Notes: generated from the sequence alone by a model not told the origin. Positions 1 to 9,285 are shown, numbered from the stretch's first letter. The stretch: DNA of 64,000 nucleotides from Frigoribacterium sp. Leaf186 (GCF_001423905.1 NZ_LMPQ01000010.1:678448-742447); one strand, 5' to 3'. Numbers and translations are program-made.

Positions 1-1101
1 CCCGGCCTGGTCCTTGGACGACTGACTGGTGATCAGCACGGGACCGGGCTTGTTCGGGTTCTCCGTCTTGGTGAAGGAGATGCGGACGAACTCGGAATGA
101 ACCGCTCCGAGACCGTCGAGGAGGAACTGCGGCTTCAACGAGACCACCGTGTCCTCACCCGTCAACAACGCATCGATCGACTCTGACGCCTGCGCTTGTT
201 CGCTCCCGATGGCCTCGAGCGTGAGGCCGTCGATCGTGAACGTGAACCTGAGGGCCGCCTCGCGCTCGAGCACGAGCGAGACGCGGCGGACCGACTCGAC
301 GAGTTCGGCCGTGTTGATCACGGCGTAGTTCTCGACGGTGTCGGGGAAAAGACGCTTCACCGGGGGGAAGTTGCCCTTGATGAGCAACGAGGTGACGGTC
401 TTGTTGTCGGCCTGGAACGCGATGAGCTCACGCTCGTCGGATCCGGTGATCGAGACGGCGACGGTGCCAGCGTTGCCGAAGGTCTTGCCGACCTCTTGCA
501 GGGTGCGTGCCGGGACGAGGGCCGTGGTGGTGGTCTGGCTGGCGACGGTGCCCGGGTCGAACTCGATGCCGCGGACGGCGACGCGGTAGCGGTCGGTGGC
601 CACGAGCGAGAGGGCGTTCTCGGTGACCTCGAGCTGGACGCCGGTGATCACCGGGGTGACGTCGTCGCGCGAGGCCGCGACGGCCACCTGCGAGACGGCC
701 AGGGCGAACGAGTCACCGGGCACGACGCCCGAGCGGTCGCCGACCGTGGGCAGGGTGGGGTACTCCTCGACGGGCATGCTCAACAGCGAGAAGTTTGCGG
801 ATCCGCAGCTGACGGCGATCCGGTTCTCGTCCGTCGAGAACGTGACGGGAGCGTTCGGCAGCCGGCTCGCGATGTCGGCGAGGAGGCGCCCCGAGACGAG
901 GATCGTGCCCGGCTCGTCGATCTCTGCGGGAATGCTCGTCTGGGCCGAGACCTCGTAGTCGAACGACGAGAGCGTCAGGCCGTCGGCGTCCGCCTCGATG
1001 AGCACGCCGCTCAGGATCGGCAGGGTGGTGCGCTGGGGCAACAGCTTGACGGCGAAGGAGACCGCATCGCTGAAGACGTCACGGTTGACCTGGAACTTCA
1101 C
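1..1101 (-). CDS. dnaN: DNA polymerase III beta subunit (sliding clamp), 3' end beyond window
   Basis: Ring-shaped processivity clamp that tethers DNA polymerase III to DNA. The minus strand translates from a GTG at 1101 (VKFQVNRDVFSDAVSFAVKL, a canonical clamp N-terminus) without a stop to the window edge, about 367 residues. The family is about 380 residues, so only the last dozen or so are missing. The start is preceded by an AGGGG ribosome site about 8 bases upstream. It lies after dnaA in the same direction with oriC between them, the usual actinobacterial order. Confident. Confidence 0.95.
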   Translation of the reverse strand, partial: MKFQVNRDVFSDAVSFAVKLLPQRTTLPILSGVLIEADADGLTLSSFDYEVSAQTSIPAEIDEPGTILVSGRLLADIASRLPNAPVTFSTDENRIAVSCGSANFSLLSMPVEEYPTLPTVGDRSGVVPGDSFALAVSQVAVAASRDDVTPVITGVQLEVTENALSLVATDRYRVAVRGIEFDPGTVASQTTTTALVPARTLQEVGKTFGNAGTVAVSITGSDERELIAFQADNKTVTSLLIKGNFPPVKRLFPDTVENYAVINTAELVESVRRVSLVLEREAALRFTFTIDGLTLEAIGSEQAQASESIDALLTGEDTVVSLKPQFLLDGLGAVHSEFVRISFTKTENPNKPGPVLITSQSSKDQAG

Positions 1102-1598
1102 GCGGGGACCCCTATCGACTTCGCACTCGTGGATGGCCGCTCAATACTGGCACAGCATCGGGGTCAGCCCTTCCGGGAGGAGAAAGCCGAGGCCCGAGCC
1201 CCGGATCGATCCACAAGGTTGTCTCTCGATCAATTTCTTGTAACCAGGATTAACAGTCTTAACCGTTGTGCACAGTGTGGATAACCTGTTTAAAACCCCG
1301 TGGCTCAGGCGAACTACACGCGTGTGACTTGTGGAGGGCGTGTGGAACCGAATGACAGGAACCGTCGCGGTCCCCACCTCGCTCCGAGCGGGATCCCACA
1401 GGTGCGACGGATCCCTGAACAGCGTCGACGCGGTTATCCACGAGTTTCCACAAGTTATCCACACTGTGTGGAACGTGCCTCCCCAGGGCCCACCAGGAGG
1501 CGCTGGGCACCCCCGAGGACGACGAACGGGCGCCGACACGTGGTCGGCGCCCGGACGAGGCGGTCGGGGCGGACGGGCCGGCCTGGCCCGCCGACCAC
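1102..1598. other. oriC: Chromosomal replication origin oriC (dnaA-dnaN intergenic region)
   Basis: This 497-base gene-free region between dnaA and dnaN carries DnaA boxes: TGTGGATAA (1276-1284), TTATCCACG (1434-1442) and TTATCCACA (1455-1463). Near-boxes are TTGTGCACA (1266-1274), TTTCCACAA (1445-1453) and TGTGTGGAA (1465-1473). A relatively AT-rich stretch at about 1225-1298 could be the unwinding element. Actinobacterial origins normally lie here. The exact unwinding site is inferred. Confidence 0.9.
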
Positions 1599-3014
1599 TC
1601 ACTTGTAGCGGGTGTCCTGCTTGATGCGGCTGGTCAACTCGGTCACCTGGTTGTAGATCGAACGGCGCTCCTTCATGAGCTCGCTGATCTTCTTGTTGGC
1701 GTACATGACCGTCGTGTGGTCGCGGTTGCCGAAGAGCTGGCCGATCTTGGGCAGCGAGAGGCTGGTGAGCTCGCGGCAGAGGTACATGGCGATCTGACGA
1801 GCCGTGGCGATCGCCTGCGAGCGGGACGACCCGTAGAGGTCGTCGACCGTGAGCTTGAAGTAGTCCGCCGTGTGGTTGATGATGTCGACCGGCGCGATGA
1901 TGTTGTCCTCGTCGAGCGTGATCAGGTCTTTCAGGACGGTCTGCACGAGGGCGAGGTCGACGGCCGTCCGGTTGAGGCTCGCGAAGGCCGTCACCCTGAT
2001 CAGGGTGCCCTCGAGCTCGCGGATGTTGCTCGACACCTTGGTCGCGATGAACTCGAGGACCTCGTCGCGGATCTGCAGCTTCTCGCTCTGCGCCTTCTTG
2101 CGCAGGATGGCGATGCGGGTCTCGAGGTCGGGGGCCTGGACGTCGGTGATCAGGCCCCACTCGAAGCGCGACCGCATGCGGTCCTCGAAGCCCGTGAGGT
2201 GCTTGGGCGGCAGGTCGCTGGTGATGACGAGCTGCTTGTCGTGGTCGTGCAGGGTGTTGAAGGTGTGGAAGAACGCCTCTTGGGTGCTGTCCTTGCCCTG
2301 GAGGAACTGGATGTCGTCGATCAGCAGGATGTCGATCTCTCGGTACCTCTGCTGGAAGAGGCTGGAGCGGTTGTTCGCGATCGAGTTGATGAAGTCGTTC
2401 GTGAACTCCTCGCTGCTGACGTAGCGGACGCGGATGCCCGGGTACATCGTCTCGGCGTAGTGGCCGATGGCGTGCAGCAGGTGGGTCTTGCCGAGCCCCG
2501 ACTCGCCGTAGACGAAGAGCGGGTTGTAGGCCTTGGCCGGGGCCTCGGCGACGGCGACCGCGGCCGCGTGGGCGAAACGGTTCGAGGCGCCGATGACGAA
2601 GTTGTCGAAGCTGTACTTCGGGTTCAGGCGGGAGTCGTTGCGCTTGCCGCTGGCACTCGACTCGACCGGGGCCGGCACGAACGGGGCCTCGATGTAGTGG
2701 ACCGGCTCGGACTGCTCGACCTGCTGGGTGAGGGTGTCGGGGGTGATGTCGGGGTTGACCGTGATGGCGAAGCTCGAGACCGACGCGTCGCCGAGCCCGG
2801 CGATCGACTCGAGCAGGGGCTCACGGATGCGTTGCTCGAGCATGCCGCGCGTCAGGTCGTTGGGCACCTCGAGGTAGAGCGTCCCGCCGAGGACGCCCTT
2901 CGGCTCGACCAGGCTGATGAAGCCGTGCAGCTGGGGCGTGATGCGGTCGTCGGTCGTCAACGTCGCGAGGACGGAACGCCACAGGTCCTGGACCGGGTCG
3001 ACGGTGTGCGCCAC
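1599..3014 (-). CDS. dnaA: Chromosomal replication initiator DnaA
   Basis: AAA+ initiator that binds DnaA boxes at oriC and loads the DnaB helicase. From the GTG at 3014 it is 471 aa ([19 protein letters not shown]). Domain I occupies about 1-90, followed by a short linker. The AAA+ domain has Walker A GESGLGKT near residues 170-177 and Walker [10 protein letters not shown]. The C-terminal helix-turn-helix carries the signature [13 protein letters not shown]. The frame stays open to an ATG at 3191, but the added 59 residues do not resemble DnaA and lie in the promoter region, so the GTG is preferred. Confidence 0.95.
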   Translation of the reverse strand: MAHTVDPVQDLWRSVLATLTTDDRITPQLHGFISLVEPKGVLGGTLYLEVPNDLTRGMLEQRIREPLLESIAGLGDASVSSFAITVNPDITPDTLTQQVEQSEPVHYIEAPFVPAPVESSASGKRNDSRLNPKYSFDNFVIGASNRFAHAAAVAVAEAPAKAYNPLFVYGESGLGKTHLLHAIGHYAETMYPGIRVRYVSSEEFTNDFINSIANNRSSLFQQRYREIDILLIDDIQFLQGKDSTQEAFFHTFNTLHDHDKQLVITSDLPPKHLTGFEDRMRSRFEWGLITDVQAPDLETRIAILRKKAQSEKLQIRDEVLEFIATKVSSNIRELEGTLIRVTAFASLNRTAVDLALVQTVLKDLITLDEDNIIAPVDIINHTADYFKLTVDDLYGSSRSQAIATARQIAMYLCRELTSLSLPKIGQLFGNRDHTTVMYANKKISELMKERRSIYNQVTELTSRIKQDTRYK

Positions 3015-3404
3015 TGGGAGTCTCTTTCTCGCGGTGCGGGCGTCGGACTGGTCCGAGTGCCTCCGCGTGCGGGTCGCGTTCACCCGCGGGTGTTCGAAGG
3101 GTACGAGTGCGGGACGAGTTGTGCACAGCTTTCTCCACCGATCGGCTGGCTCCGTCCGGGGCCGGGAGTGCTGTGCGTTCCCCGTCGTCACGCGGATGCA
3201 CCGCGAGGAGTACCCACCTTAGTTCGCCAGGGTGTGGACTCCGCAACAGGAGTTTTCAACAGTGTGGACAACCGCCTCCGAGGCTGCCGTTTGACCAGGG
3301 CTCCGATCACGCGTACTTTTAATCAGTTGATTTCAGCCGCGTTGGCTGTACAAGACTTCTCGGATCGTGGCAACAGGCCTGGTCCGCTTTCCTGGAGGAC
3401 CCCC
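3015..3404. promoter_or_regulatory. Divergent dnaA/rpmH regulatory region with DnaA boxes
   Basis: A gene-free 390-base region between divergent dnaA and rpmH. It contains TTGTGCACA (3119-3127) and TGTGGACAA (3263-3271, the complement of TTGTCCACA), so DnaA may bind its own promoter region as in other bacteria. A good rpmH promoter lies at 3291-3319. No convincing ORF is seen. Confidence 0.6.
3291..3319 (+). promoter_or_regulatory. Predicted sigma70-type promoter of rpmH-rnpA
   Basis: TTGACC (3291-3296) and TACTTT (3314-3319) are separated by 17 bases, a good match to the housekeeping consensus. The site lies about 85 bases before the rpmH start in a region otherwise without genes. Prediction by pattern only. 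Confidence 0.5.
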
Positions 3405-3542
3405 ATGAGCAAGAGAACGTTCCAGCCGAACAACCGTCGCCGCGCCAAGAAGCACGGCTTCCGTGCTCGCATGCGCACCCGCGCCGGCCGCGCCATCCTC
3501 GCCGCCCGTCGTGGCAAGGGCCGCACCGAGCTCTCGGCGTAG
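3405..3542 (+). CDS. rpmH: Ribosomal protein L34
   Basis: A 45-residue, very basic protein of the large ribosomal subunit. It starts [19 protein letters not shown] and ends GRTELSA, the typical actinobacterial L34. GGAGG at 3394-3398 gives a strong ribosome site. It stands first in the conserved rpmH-rnpA-yidD-yidC-jag-rsmG order, 8 bases before rnpA. Confidence 0.97.
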   Translation: MSKRTFQPNNRRRAKKHGFRARMRTRAGRAILAARRGKGRTELSA

Positions 3543-3550
3543 CCACTCCC

Positions 3551-3886
3551 GTGTTGGCCAGGGCCAACCGGATCGTCCGCGCAGACGACTACCGAACCAC
3601 CGTGCGCCGTGGCCGCAAGTCGGGCACGGCGCACTCGGTCGTCTACGTGCGTCGTCGTGACGACGGCATGGTCCGGTTCGGCTTCATCGTGGCCAAGACC
3701 GTCGGCAACGCGGTCGTCCGCAACACGGTCCGTCGTCGGCTCAAGGGCGTCTGCCACGAACTGCTGCCGACGCTCCCCCCGGGGGTCGACGTCGTGATCA
3801 GAGCCTTGCCAGGCAGCCCTGACGTTGCGTGGTCTACCCTGCTCACGGACATCTCCGAGGTGGTCGACAGGGGCGTGAGAGCGTGA
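3551..3886 (+). CDS. rnpA: Ribonuclease P protein component
   Basis: Basic protein subunit of RNase P, which together with the RNA subunit trims tRNA 5' ends. The protein has 111 residues from a GTG start. The family's RNR-type motif is present as GNAVVRNTVRRRLK around residues 52-65. It overlaps yidD by four bases (GTGA), so the two are probably translationally coupled. The RNA subunit gene is not in this window. Confidence 0.95.
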   Translation: MLARANRIVRADDYRTTVRRGRKSGTAHSVVYVRRRDDGMVRFGFIVAKTVGNAVVRNTVRRRLKGVCHELLPTLPPGVDVVIRALPGSPDVAWSTLLTDISEVVDRGVRA

Positions 3887-4245
3887 CGAGAGCGGTGCAG
3901 TTCGTGGGGTTGCTACCCCGCAACGCGTGCGTGCTCCTCCTCCGCGTCTACCGCGCCGTCGTCTCCCCGCTCTACGGTGACGTCTGCCGCTACTACCCGT
4001 CGTGTTCGAGGTACGCCCTCGAGGCCATCCAGCTGCACGGCGTCGTGCGCGGCGTGGCGATGGGCAGCTGGCGCATCGCCCGGTGCCACCCCTGGGCAGC
4101 GGGAGGCGTCGACGACGTCCCCGAACCCCGTACACAGAAGTACCACGTCACGAAGTCCGGCTTCGTGACACCGCGATCCACCACCGCCACGGCCGACCTC
4201 GTCGGATCCGGCCGGATCGTCGCTCAGAGCCACGGAAAGGGCTGA
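3883..4245 (+). CDS. yidD: Membrane protein insertion efficiency factor YidD
   Basis: Small membrane-associated protein that assists YidC-dependent insertion. The 120 aa from GTG 3883 carry the family core YRAVVSPLYGDVCRYYPSCS with conserved cysteines and CHPW further on. The C-terminus beyond about residue 85 is a variable tail. The start was chosen for its GTGA overlap with rnpA; an upstream in-frame ATG at 3829 lies inside rnpA. Confidence 0.93.
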   Translation: MTRAVQFVGLLPRNACVLLLRVYRAVVSPLYGDVCRYYPSCSRYALEAIQLHGVVRGVAMGSWRIARCHPWAAGGVDDVPEPRTQKYHVTKSGFVTPRSTTATADLVGSGRIVAQSHGKG

Positions 4246-4255
4246 CCCGAACACC

Positions 4256-5212
4256 ATGGACTTCATCGGCACCATCCTCTGGCCCCTGAGATGGGTCGTC
4301 GAGGCGATCCTCGTCGGCTTCCACAACGTCCTCACGGCGTTCGGCATGGACACCGCGGCCGGCAGCACCTGGGTGCTGTCGATCGTCGGACTCGTCCTCG
4401 TGGTGCGCGCCTGCCTCATCCCGATCTTCGTCCGGCAGATCAAGAGCCAGCGCCGCATGATGGAGATCGCGCCCCGGCTGAAGAAGATCCAGGACAAGTA
4501 CAAGGGCAAGCGAGACCAGTTCAGCCGCGAGGCGATGTCGCGCGAGACGATGGCGCTCTACAAGGACACGGGCACCAACCCGCTCAGCTCGTGCCTGCCC
4601 CTGTTGATCCAGATGCCGATCTTCTTCAGCCTCTACACGGTGCTGCACAACGCCCAGCAAGAGAAGGTGGGCATCGGCCTGCTGAACGCCGCCCTCTCGA
4701 ACTCGTTCGGTGAGTCGGCGCTCTTCGGCGCCCCCCTGAAAGAGACCTTCCTCGGTGCCACGACGTGGGAGGTGCGGCTGATGGCCGGTGCCATGGTCGT
4801 CATCATGACCGCCTCGCAGTTCATCACCCAGCTGCAGATCGTCTCGAAGAACATGTCGCCCGAGACCAAGGCGAGCCCCATGTTCAAGCAGCAGCGCATG
4901 CTCTTGTACTTCCTCCCCCTCGTCTTCATCTTCTCGGGTCTCTCGTTCCCCTTGGGCGTCATGTTCTACTGGCTCACCTCGAACGTCTGGACGATGGTGC
5001 AGCAGTTCCTGGTCATCCGGAACATGCCCACCCCCGGCAGCGAGGCGGCGCTCGCCCGCGAGGAGCGCCTGGCCCGCAAGCAGCAGCGCAAGGGCTTGCC
5101 CACCATCACCGTGACCGAGATCGAGTCGGCACCCGCCATGCCCAAGACGACCCAGCGGACGCAGCCCGTCGGCAAGAACCGCGCCAAGAAGCAGAACGGC
5201 CCCAAGAAATGA
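4256..5212 (+). CDS. yidC: Membrane protein insertase YidC (Oxa1 family)
   Basis: Inserts and folds proteins in the cytoplasmic membrane, alone or with SecYEG. The 318 residues lack the large periplasmic domain of proteobacterial YidC, as usual for Gram-positives. There are about five membrane segments. Family signatures are ISRQI-type region IFVRQIKSQRRMMEIAPRLK, LPLLIQMPIFFSLY and PLGVMFYWLTSNVW. The C-terminal tail is basic and Lys-rich, which favours ribosome contact. It overlaps jag by four bases (ATGA). Confidence 0.96.
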   Translation: MDFIGTILWPLRWVVEAILVGFHNVLTAFGMDTAAGSTWVLSIVGLVLVVRACLIPIFVRQIKSQRRMMEIAPRLKKIQDKYKGKRDQFSREAMSRETMALYKDTGTNPLSSCLPLLIQMPIFFSLYTVLHNAQQEKVGIGLLNAALSNSFGESALFGAPLKETFLGATTWEVRLMAGAMVVIMTASQFITQLQIVSKNMSPETKASPMFKQQRMLLYFLPLVFIFSGLSFPLGVMFYWLTSNVWTMVQQFLVIRNMPTPGSEAALAREERLARKQQRKGLPTITVTEIESAPAMPKTTQRTQPVGKNRAKKQNGPKK

Positions 5213-5772
5213 CCACTGACGACTCCACGACCGACATCGTCGAGCCCGCCGCCGAGAACGGCGACGACGCCGCCTCGACCGACACCCAGGAGGCGCGGGT
5301 CGGCTCCGACGGCGAGGCCGACGTCCTCGACGAGGGCGACATCGCGGCCGACTACATCGAAGAGCTGCTCGACATCTGCGACTTCGACGGCGACATCGAC
5401 ATCGAAGTGCGCGGAGGCCGTTCGTACATCTCGGTCGACTCGAGCGGCGAGCAGAAGCTCCGCCTGCTCTCCAAGCCCGACACCGTGAACGCCTTGCAAG
5501 AGCTGACCCGGATCGCCGTCCAGACGAAGACGGGCGAGTTCTCCCGCCTGATCCTCGACATCGGTGGGTCGCGTGCGACCCGTGAGACCGAACTCGAGCG
5601 CCTGGTCGACCACGCCGTCGCCAAGCTCGAAGACGGTGCCACGTCGGCCTCCCTGCCCCCGATGTCGTCGTACGAGCGCAAGCTCGTCCACGACGTCGTC
5701 GCCGCCCGCGGCTTCACCTCGGAGTCCGAGGGCGAGGGCCGCGACCGGCACACCGTCATCACGCGTCCCTGA
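5209..5772 (+). CDS. jag: Jag/KhpB-type RNA-binding protein (KH and R3H domains)
   Basis: Cytoplasmic RNA-binding protein of the Jag (SpoIIIJ-associated) family, linked to cell elongation in other Gram-positives. The 187 aa begin with an acidic, low-complexity stretch of about 45 residues. A KH domain follows (IAVQTKTGEFSRLILDIGG) and then an R3H domain (LPPMSSYERKLVHDVVAARG). The start overlaps the yidC stop (ATGA). The acidic leader contains a copy of the dispersed repeat (5287-5302), read as QEARV, so that part may be acquired rather than conserved. Confidence 0.92.
   Translation: MTTDDSTTDIVEPAAENGDDAASTDTQEARVGSDGEADVLDEGDIAADYIEELLDICDFDGDIDIEVRGGRSYISVDSSGEQKLRLLSKPDTVNALQELTRIAVQTKTGEFSRLILDIGGSRATRETELERLVDHAVAKLEDGATSASLPPMSSYERKLVHDVVAARGFTSESEGEGRDRHTVITRP
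5287..5302 (+). repeat. Dispersed repeat AGGAGGCGCGGGTC inside jag
   Basis: CAGGAGGCGCGGGTCG, read in frame as QEARV in the acidic leader of Jag. It is one of about 22 copies of the core AGGAGGCGCGG in this window. Confidence 0.7.
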
Positions 5773-5780
5773 GCCGACGC

Positions 5781-6416
5781 ATGACCGACACGTCGACCCT
5801 CGAGGCCGAGCCGGCCGTCGCCACCGAGATCTTCGGTGATCGCATCGACGTGGTCCGGCGGTACGTCGCCGACCTCGCACAGCACGGCGAAGAGCTGGGC
5901 CTGATCGGCCCGCTCGAACTCCCGCGCCTGTGGACGCGCCACGTCGTCAACTGTGGCCTGTTGGCTCCCCTGCTCGTCGCCGGCCGCGTCGGCGACATCG
6001 GATCGGGTGCCGGCCTGCCGGGCCTCGTCCTCGCTGCGGCACGGCCGGACTCCACGCTCGTCCTCATCGAGCCCATGGAGCGGCGGGTCGACTGGCTGAC
6101 GGCTGAAGCCGAGCGGATGGGGCTCGACAACGTCGAGGTCGTCCGGGCCCGCGCCGAAGACGTGCAGCTCGACGGGTGGCTCGACCAGGCGACGGCCCGG
6201 GCCGTCTCCGCCCTCTCGAAGTTGATCCCCCTCACCGCCCCTCTGGTCAAGACCGGCGGGCAGCTGTTGCTGATGAAGGGCGCTCGCGTCGACGACGAGA
6301 TCGCTGCGGCGCGCAAGGTCATCGCACGCCACCACCTCATCGACGTCGAGGCCCGCGAACTGGGCGTGGGTCTCGTGGACGAGACCACCCGCGTCTTCAT
6401 CGCCACGCTGGACTAG
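5781..6416 (+). CDS. rsmG: 16S rRNA (guanine527-N7)-methyltransferase RsmG
   Basis: SAM-dependent methylation of G527 in 16S rRNA. The 211 residues include the SAM-binding motif GDIGSGAGLPGLVLA (about 71-85), the acidic LVLIEPMERRVDWL, and the family motifs RHVVNC and RAVSALSKL. It lies 8 bases after jag and ahead of parA, the conserved position of gidB. Confidence 0.96.
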   Translation: MTDTSTLEAEPAVATEIFGDRIDVVRRYVADLAQHGEELGLIGPLELPRLWTRHVVNCGLLAPLLVAGRVGDIGSGAGLPGLVLAAARPDSTLVLIEPMERRVDWLTAEAERMGLDNVEVVRARAEDVQLDGWLDQATARAVSALSKLIPLTAPLVKTGGQLLLMKGARVDDEIAAARKVIARHHLIDVEARELGVGLVDETTRVFIATLD

Positions 6417-6621
6417 TCCTTGCCACGAGTCAATTGCCGTTTCATCAGGCAATTCGGTGTGACGCACCAGTCCGGCGACGGACTTGAACGGTACGAGGGC
6501 GTCAAGGCTCACCCCGTCGTGTCCCGCGGCGATGTCGTGTGCTCACGATAGACTCGGCCTTCGATCCCCGACGACCACCCACCCGCCTCCCGGCCGGCGT
6601 GGTCACTCCTCCGGGCTGATC

Positions 6622-6635
6622 GTTTCACGTGAAAC
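6622..6635. promoter_or_regulatory. parS: parS centromere site 1
   Basis: GTTTCACGTGAAAC, a perfect 14-base palindrome and the core of the bacterial parS consensus bound by ParB. It lies 22 bases before the parA start, so ParB binding may also affect parAB expression. Confidence 0.95.
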
Positions 6636-6657
6636 ATGGCGATACGGAGATCCCTCA

Positions 6658-7560
6658 GTGAGTTCCTCGGCTGACGACGACAGAAGCACTCCCCTGGCTC
6701 GAGAGCTCGCCGATCTGAACCGCCGGAAGCAGGCTCTCTCACGTGAGCCCCTGCCCGCCCCGGCGAAGACTCGGGTGATCACCGTGTCGAACCAGAAGGG
6801 TGGTGTCGGCAAGACCACCACCACGGTCAACCTCTCGGCTGCCCTCGCGCGCAGCGGTGCCCGGGTGCTCGTCATCGACCTCGATCCGCAGGGTAACGCC
6901 TCGACGGCCCTGGGAGTCGAGCATCGTGCCGAGACGCCCAGTGTCTACGACGTCGTGGTCAACGACGGCGCCGTGGCCGACGTCGTCCAGAAGAGTCCTG
7001 AGTTCGACACCCTCTTCTGCATCCCGGCCACGATCCACTTGGCCGGCGCCGAGATCGAGCTGGTGTCGTTGGTGGCCCGCGAACAGCGTCTGAGCCGAGC
7101 CTTGTCCGAGTACCTGGCCGAGACCGAGAAGGCCGGAGAACGGTACGACTACGTCTTCATCGACTGCCCTCCGTCGCTCGGGCTGTTGACCATCAACGCC
7201 TTCGTCGCGGCGAGCGAGGTGCTCATCCCGATCCAGTGCGAGTACTACGCGCTCGAGGGCCTGAGTCAACTGCTGCGCAACATCCAACTGATCGAGAAGC
7301 ACCTGAACCCCCAGCTCAAGGTGTCGAGCATCCTGTTGACCATGTACGACGGCCGGACGAACTTGGCGCAGCAGGTCGTCGCCGACGTTCGCGAGCATTT
7401 CCCTGATGAGGCACTCAACACGCTCATCCCGCGGTCGGTGCGCATCAGTGAGGCACCCGGTTACGGCCAGACCGTGATCAGCTACGACACCAACTCCCCC
7501 GGGTCGATCTCGTACCTCGAGGCGGCCGCCGAACTAGCACGTCGAGGAGCACCCCAGTAA
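6658..7560 (+). CDS. parA: Chromosome partitioning ATPase ParA (Soj)
   Basis: DNA-binding ATPase that positions ParB-parS complexes during chromosome segregation. From GTG 6658 it has 300 aa with the deviant Walker A KGGVGKTTTTVNL, the FIDCPPSLGLLT motif and the C-terminal PRSVRISEAPGYG block. Longer in-frame starts run upstream through parS site 1. The GTG after CGGAGA gives a normal N-terminus (VSSSADDDRSTPLARELADL). The stop overlaps the parB start (TAATG). Confidence 0.95.
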   Translation: MSSSADDDRSTPLARELADLNRRKQALSREPLPAPAKTRVITVSNQKGGVGKTTTTVNLSAALARSGARVLVIDLDPQGNASTALGVEHRAETPSVYDVVVNDGAVADVVQKSPEFDTLFCIPATIHLAGAEIELVSLVAREQRLSRALSEYLAETEKAGERYDYVFIDCPPSLGLLTINAFVAASEVLIPIQCEYYALEGLSQLLRNIQLIEKHLNPQLKVSSILLTMYDGRTNLAQQVVADVREHFPDEALNTLIPRSVRISEAPGYGQTVISYDTNSPGSISYLEAAAELARRGAPQ

Positions 7561-8507
7561 TGGCAACCAAGAGAACCGGCCTCGGTCGCGGCATCGGAGC
7601 CCTCATCCCGGTCTCGGACGAGAGTCAGGATCGTCCCGTGGACGTGTTCTTCCCGACCGCCCAGCAGACGGCCGACGAGCTCATCGCCGTTCCTGGTGCC
7701 CGTCTGGCGAACCTCAACCCGCTCGACATCACGCCGAACGCGCAGCAACCCCGCGCCGAGTTCCGCGCCGAAGAGCTCGCCGAACTCGTGACGTCCATCC
7801 GCGAGGTGGGGGTCCTGCAGCCCATCGTGGTCCGGCCGGTGAAGAAGGCCGGCAAGGGCGCCGCGCAGTACGAACTCGTCATGGGTGAGCGCCGGCTGCG
7901 AGCCACCAAAGAGTTGGGCCTGGCGACGATCCCCGCGATCGTCAAAGACACCGCCGACGATGCCATGTTGCGCGACGCCCTGCTCGAGAACCTGCACCGG
8001 GCTGAGCTCAACCCGCTCGAAGAAGCGTCCGCCTATCAGCAACTTCTCGCCGACTTCGGCATCACGCAGGACGAGTTGGCGACGCGCATCGGTCGCAGTC
8101 GTCCCCAGATCACCAACACCCTCCGGCTGCTTCGCCTGCCGGCCGCGGTTCAGCGACGTGTGGCGTCCGGTGTCTTGACGGCTGGGCATGCCCGCGCCAT
8201 TCTCAGCACGGGTGACCCCGTCCTCATGGCACGTCTCGCCGATCGCATCGTCAACGAAGACCTGAGCGTCCGTGCGGCCGAAGCGATCGCTGCCGGTGGC
8301 AGCGCGAAACCGAAGTCGACCCGCACGGCGACCCCCGGCAAGCACCAGGCTCACCTCGATGAGGTGGCCGAGAGTCTTGGCGACCGCTTCGAGACCCGGG
8401 TCAAGGTGTCACTGGGTGCTCGCAAGGGGTCGATCACGATCGACTTCGCCTCCATGCAAGACCTGAATCGCATCCTCGGCCAGCTCGGTCACGAGCAAGA
8501 GGGCTGA
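7560..8507 (+). CDS. parB: Chromosome partitioning protein ParB (Spo0J)
   Basis: CTP-dependent clamp that loads at parS and spreads on DNA. The 315 aa start MATKRTGLGRGIGALIP, a typical ParA-interaction leader. The CTP-binding box GERRLRA and the motif ENLHRAELNPLEEA follow, then a helix-turn-helix (QDELATRIGRSRPQITNTLR) and a C-terminal dimerisation domain. It shares one base with the parA stop. Four parS sites lie within 3 kb. Confidence 0.96.
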   Translation: MATKRTGLGRGIGALIPVSDESQDRPVDVFFPTAQQTADELIAVPGARLANLNPLDITPNAQQPRAEFRAEELAELVTSIREVGVLQPIVVRPVKKAGKGAAQYELVMGERRLRATKELGLATIPAIVKDTADDAMLRDALLENLHRAELNPLEEASAYQQLLADFGITQDELATRIGRSRPQITNTLRLLRLPAAVQRRVASGVLTAGHARAILSTGDPVLMARLADRIVNEDLSVRAAEAIAAGGSAKPKSTRTATPGKHQAHLDEVAESLGDRFETRVKVSLGARKGSITIDFASMQDLNRILGQLGHEQEG

Positions 8508-8528
8508 CCACCGCTGGGAAAGCCTTCG

Positions 8529-8542
8529 GTTTCACGTGAAAC
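8529..8542. promoter_or_regulatory. parS: parS centromere site 2
   Basis: A perfect GTTTCACGTGAAAC palindrome 22 bases after the parB stop codon. Confidence 0.95.
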
Positions 8543-8616
8543 ATGGTGCGCCCGTGAGCCATCCAGAGTGACATGGTGATCGACGCCGAGGCCGACGTCA
8601 TCGGATACCACCTCAT

Positions 8617-8630
8617 GTTTCACGTGAAAC
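8617..8630. promoter_or_regulatory. parS: parS centromere site 3
   Basis: A perfect GTTTCACGTGAAAC palindrome, 88 bases from site 2 centre to centre. The close pair could form a strong ParB nucleation centre. Confidence 0.95.
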
Positions 8631-9253
8631 CAACCGGGGGTCGAGGGGGGGTGACCAATTGCAGCGGGATTGTGCAGACCGCTCCCCCGTCGCGAGGCGG
8701 CGGCAGACCGGTCGACGCCGCGCAGATCTCGCCATGCGAACTGTTCTGCGGAAGCTGCCTCGTACCAGCTCACGCCTGAAGCGGCCTCGATGATCGAGCC
8801 ACGCCGCCTGTCCACCTCCACCACCGCACCGCGGATACCCAGATCACTCAGGAAAGTAGGCGATCAGCAGGTCGATGTCGTTGTCGTCCCCGAAGATGCC
8901 GGAAGACGGCGCAGGCGCGGAAGTCTCCACGCCACGTCTTCGCTCACGGTCTCAGGACCCGACTTCTCGGTATGACTCGCTGCGTGACTCCGGTGGTCAG
9001 GTCCCGCCCATGCGAGATCACCTCCCATGGACCGGACGATCACGGTCCTATCGGTCGCTCACTCGAGCCAGGGTCAACGCCTGGTCATCGATGACGACCG
9101 CCAGGGCCCCACAGACACGTCGCCTCAATCTGCAGCCCCACACGTGCCGTCCATGACACGCATTCACGAGGCCTCTGCTGCTGGGCTCTGTTGCTGGTCA
9201 CTCTTCGCGAGCATTGCGGCGGCACGAAGCGGGACCACTCGGCGCCGGCAGAC

Positions 9254-9267
9254 GTTTCACGTGAAAC
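9254..9267. promoter_or_regulatory. parS: parS centromere site 4
   Basis: A perfect GTTTCACGTGAAAC palindrome just beyond the 3' end of ddl. Confidence 0.95.
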
Positions 9268-9285
9268 ACCTGCCGGTGCACGAGA

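Larger units (their letters stand above)
8508..9253. other. Gene-free region after parB with parS sites
   Basis: About 750 bases between convergent parB and ddl hold two parS sites and no ORF with family features. The short ORFs here lack ribosome sites and recognisable motifs. Probably centromeric spacer or decayed sequence. Confidence 0.6.

Noticed and set aside
871-900. GAGGAGGCGC inside dnaN as a further dispersed repeat
   Set aside because: It lacks the following GGGTC and encodes the conserved clamp sequence GRLLADI, so chance is sufficient.
196-1284. Long plus-strand frame opposite dnaN
   Set aside because: Antisense shadow with biased Gly/Asp/Arg composition; dnaN on the minus strand is unmistakable.
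1491-1506. CCAGGAGGCGCTGGGC in oriC as a dispersed repeat
   Set aside because: It resembles the CTGG variant at 51698 but matches only part of it; left out of the count.
1716-3542. 608-codon plus-strand frame across dnaA
   Set aside because: Antisense of dnaA; it would also swallow the rpmH start in frame, and has no family features.
6432-6454. Hairpin after rsmG as a terminator
   Set aside because: AATTGCC/GGCAATT is only 7 bp with a 9-base loop and no T-run; too weak to call.
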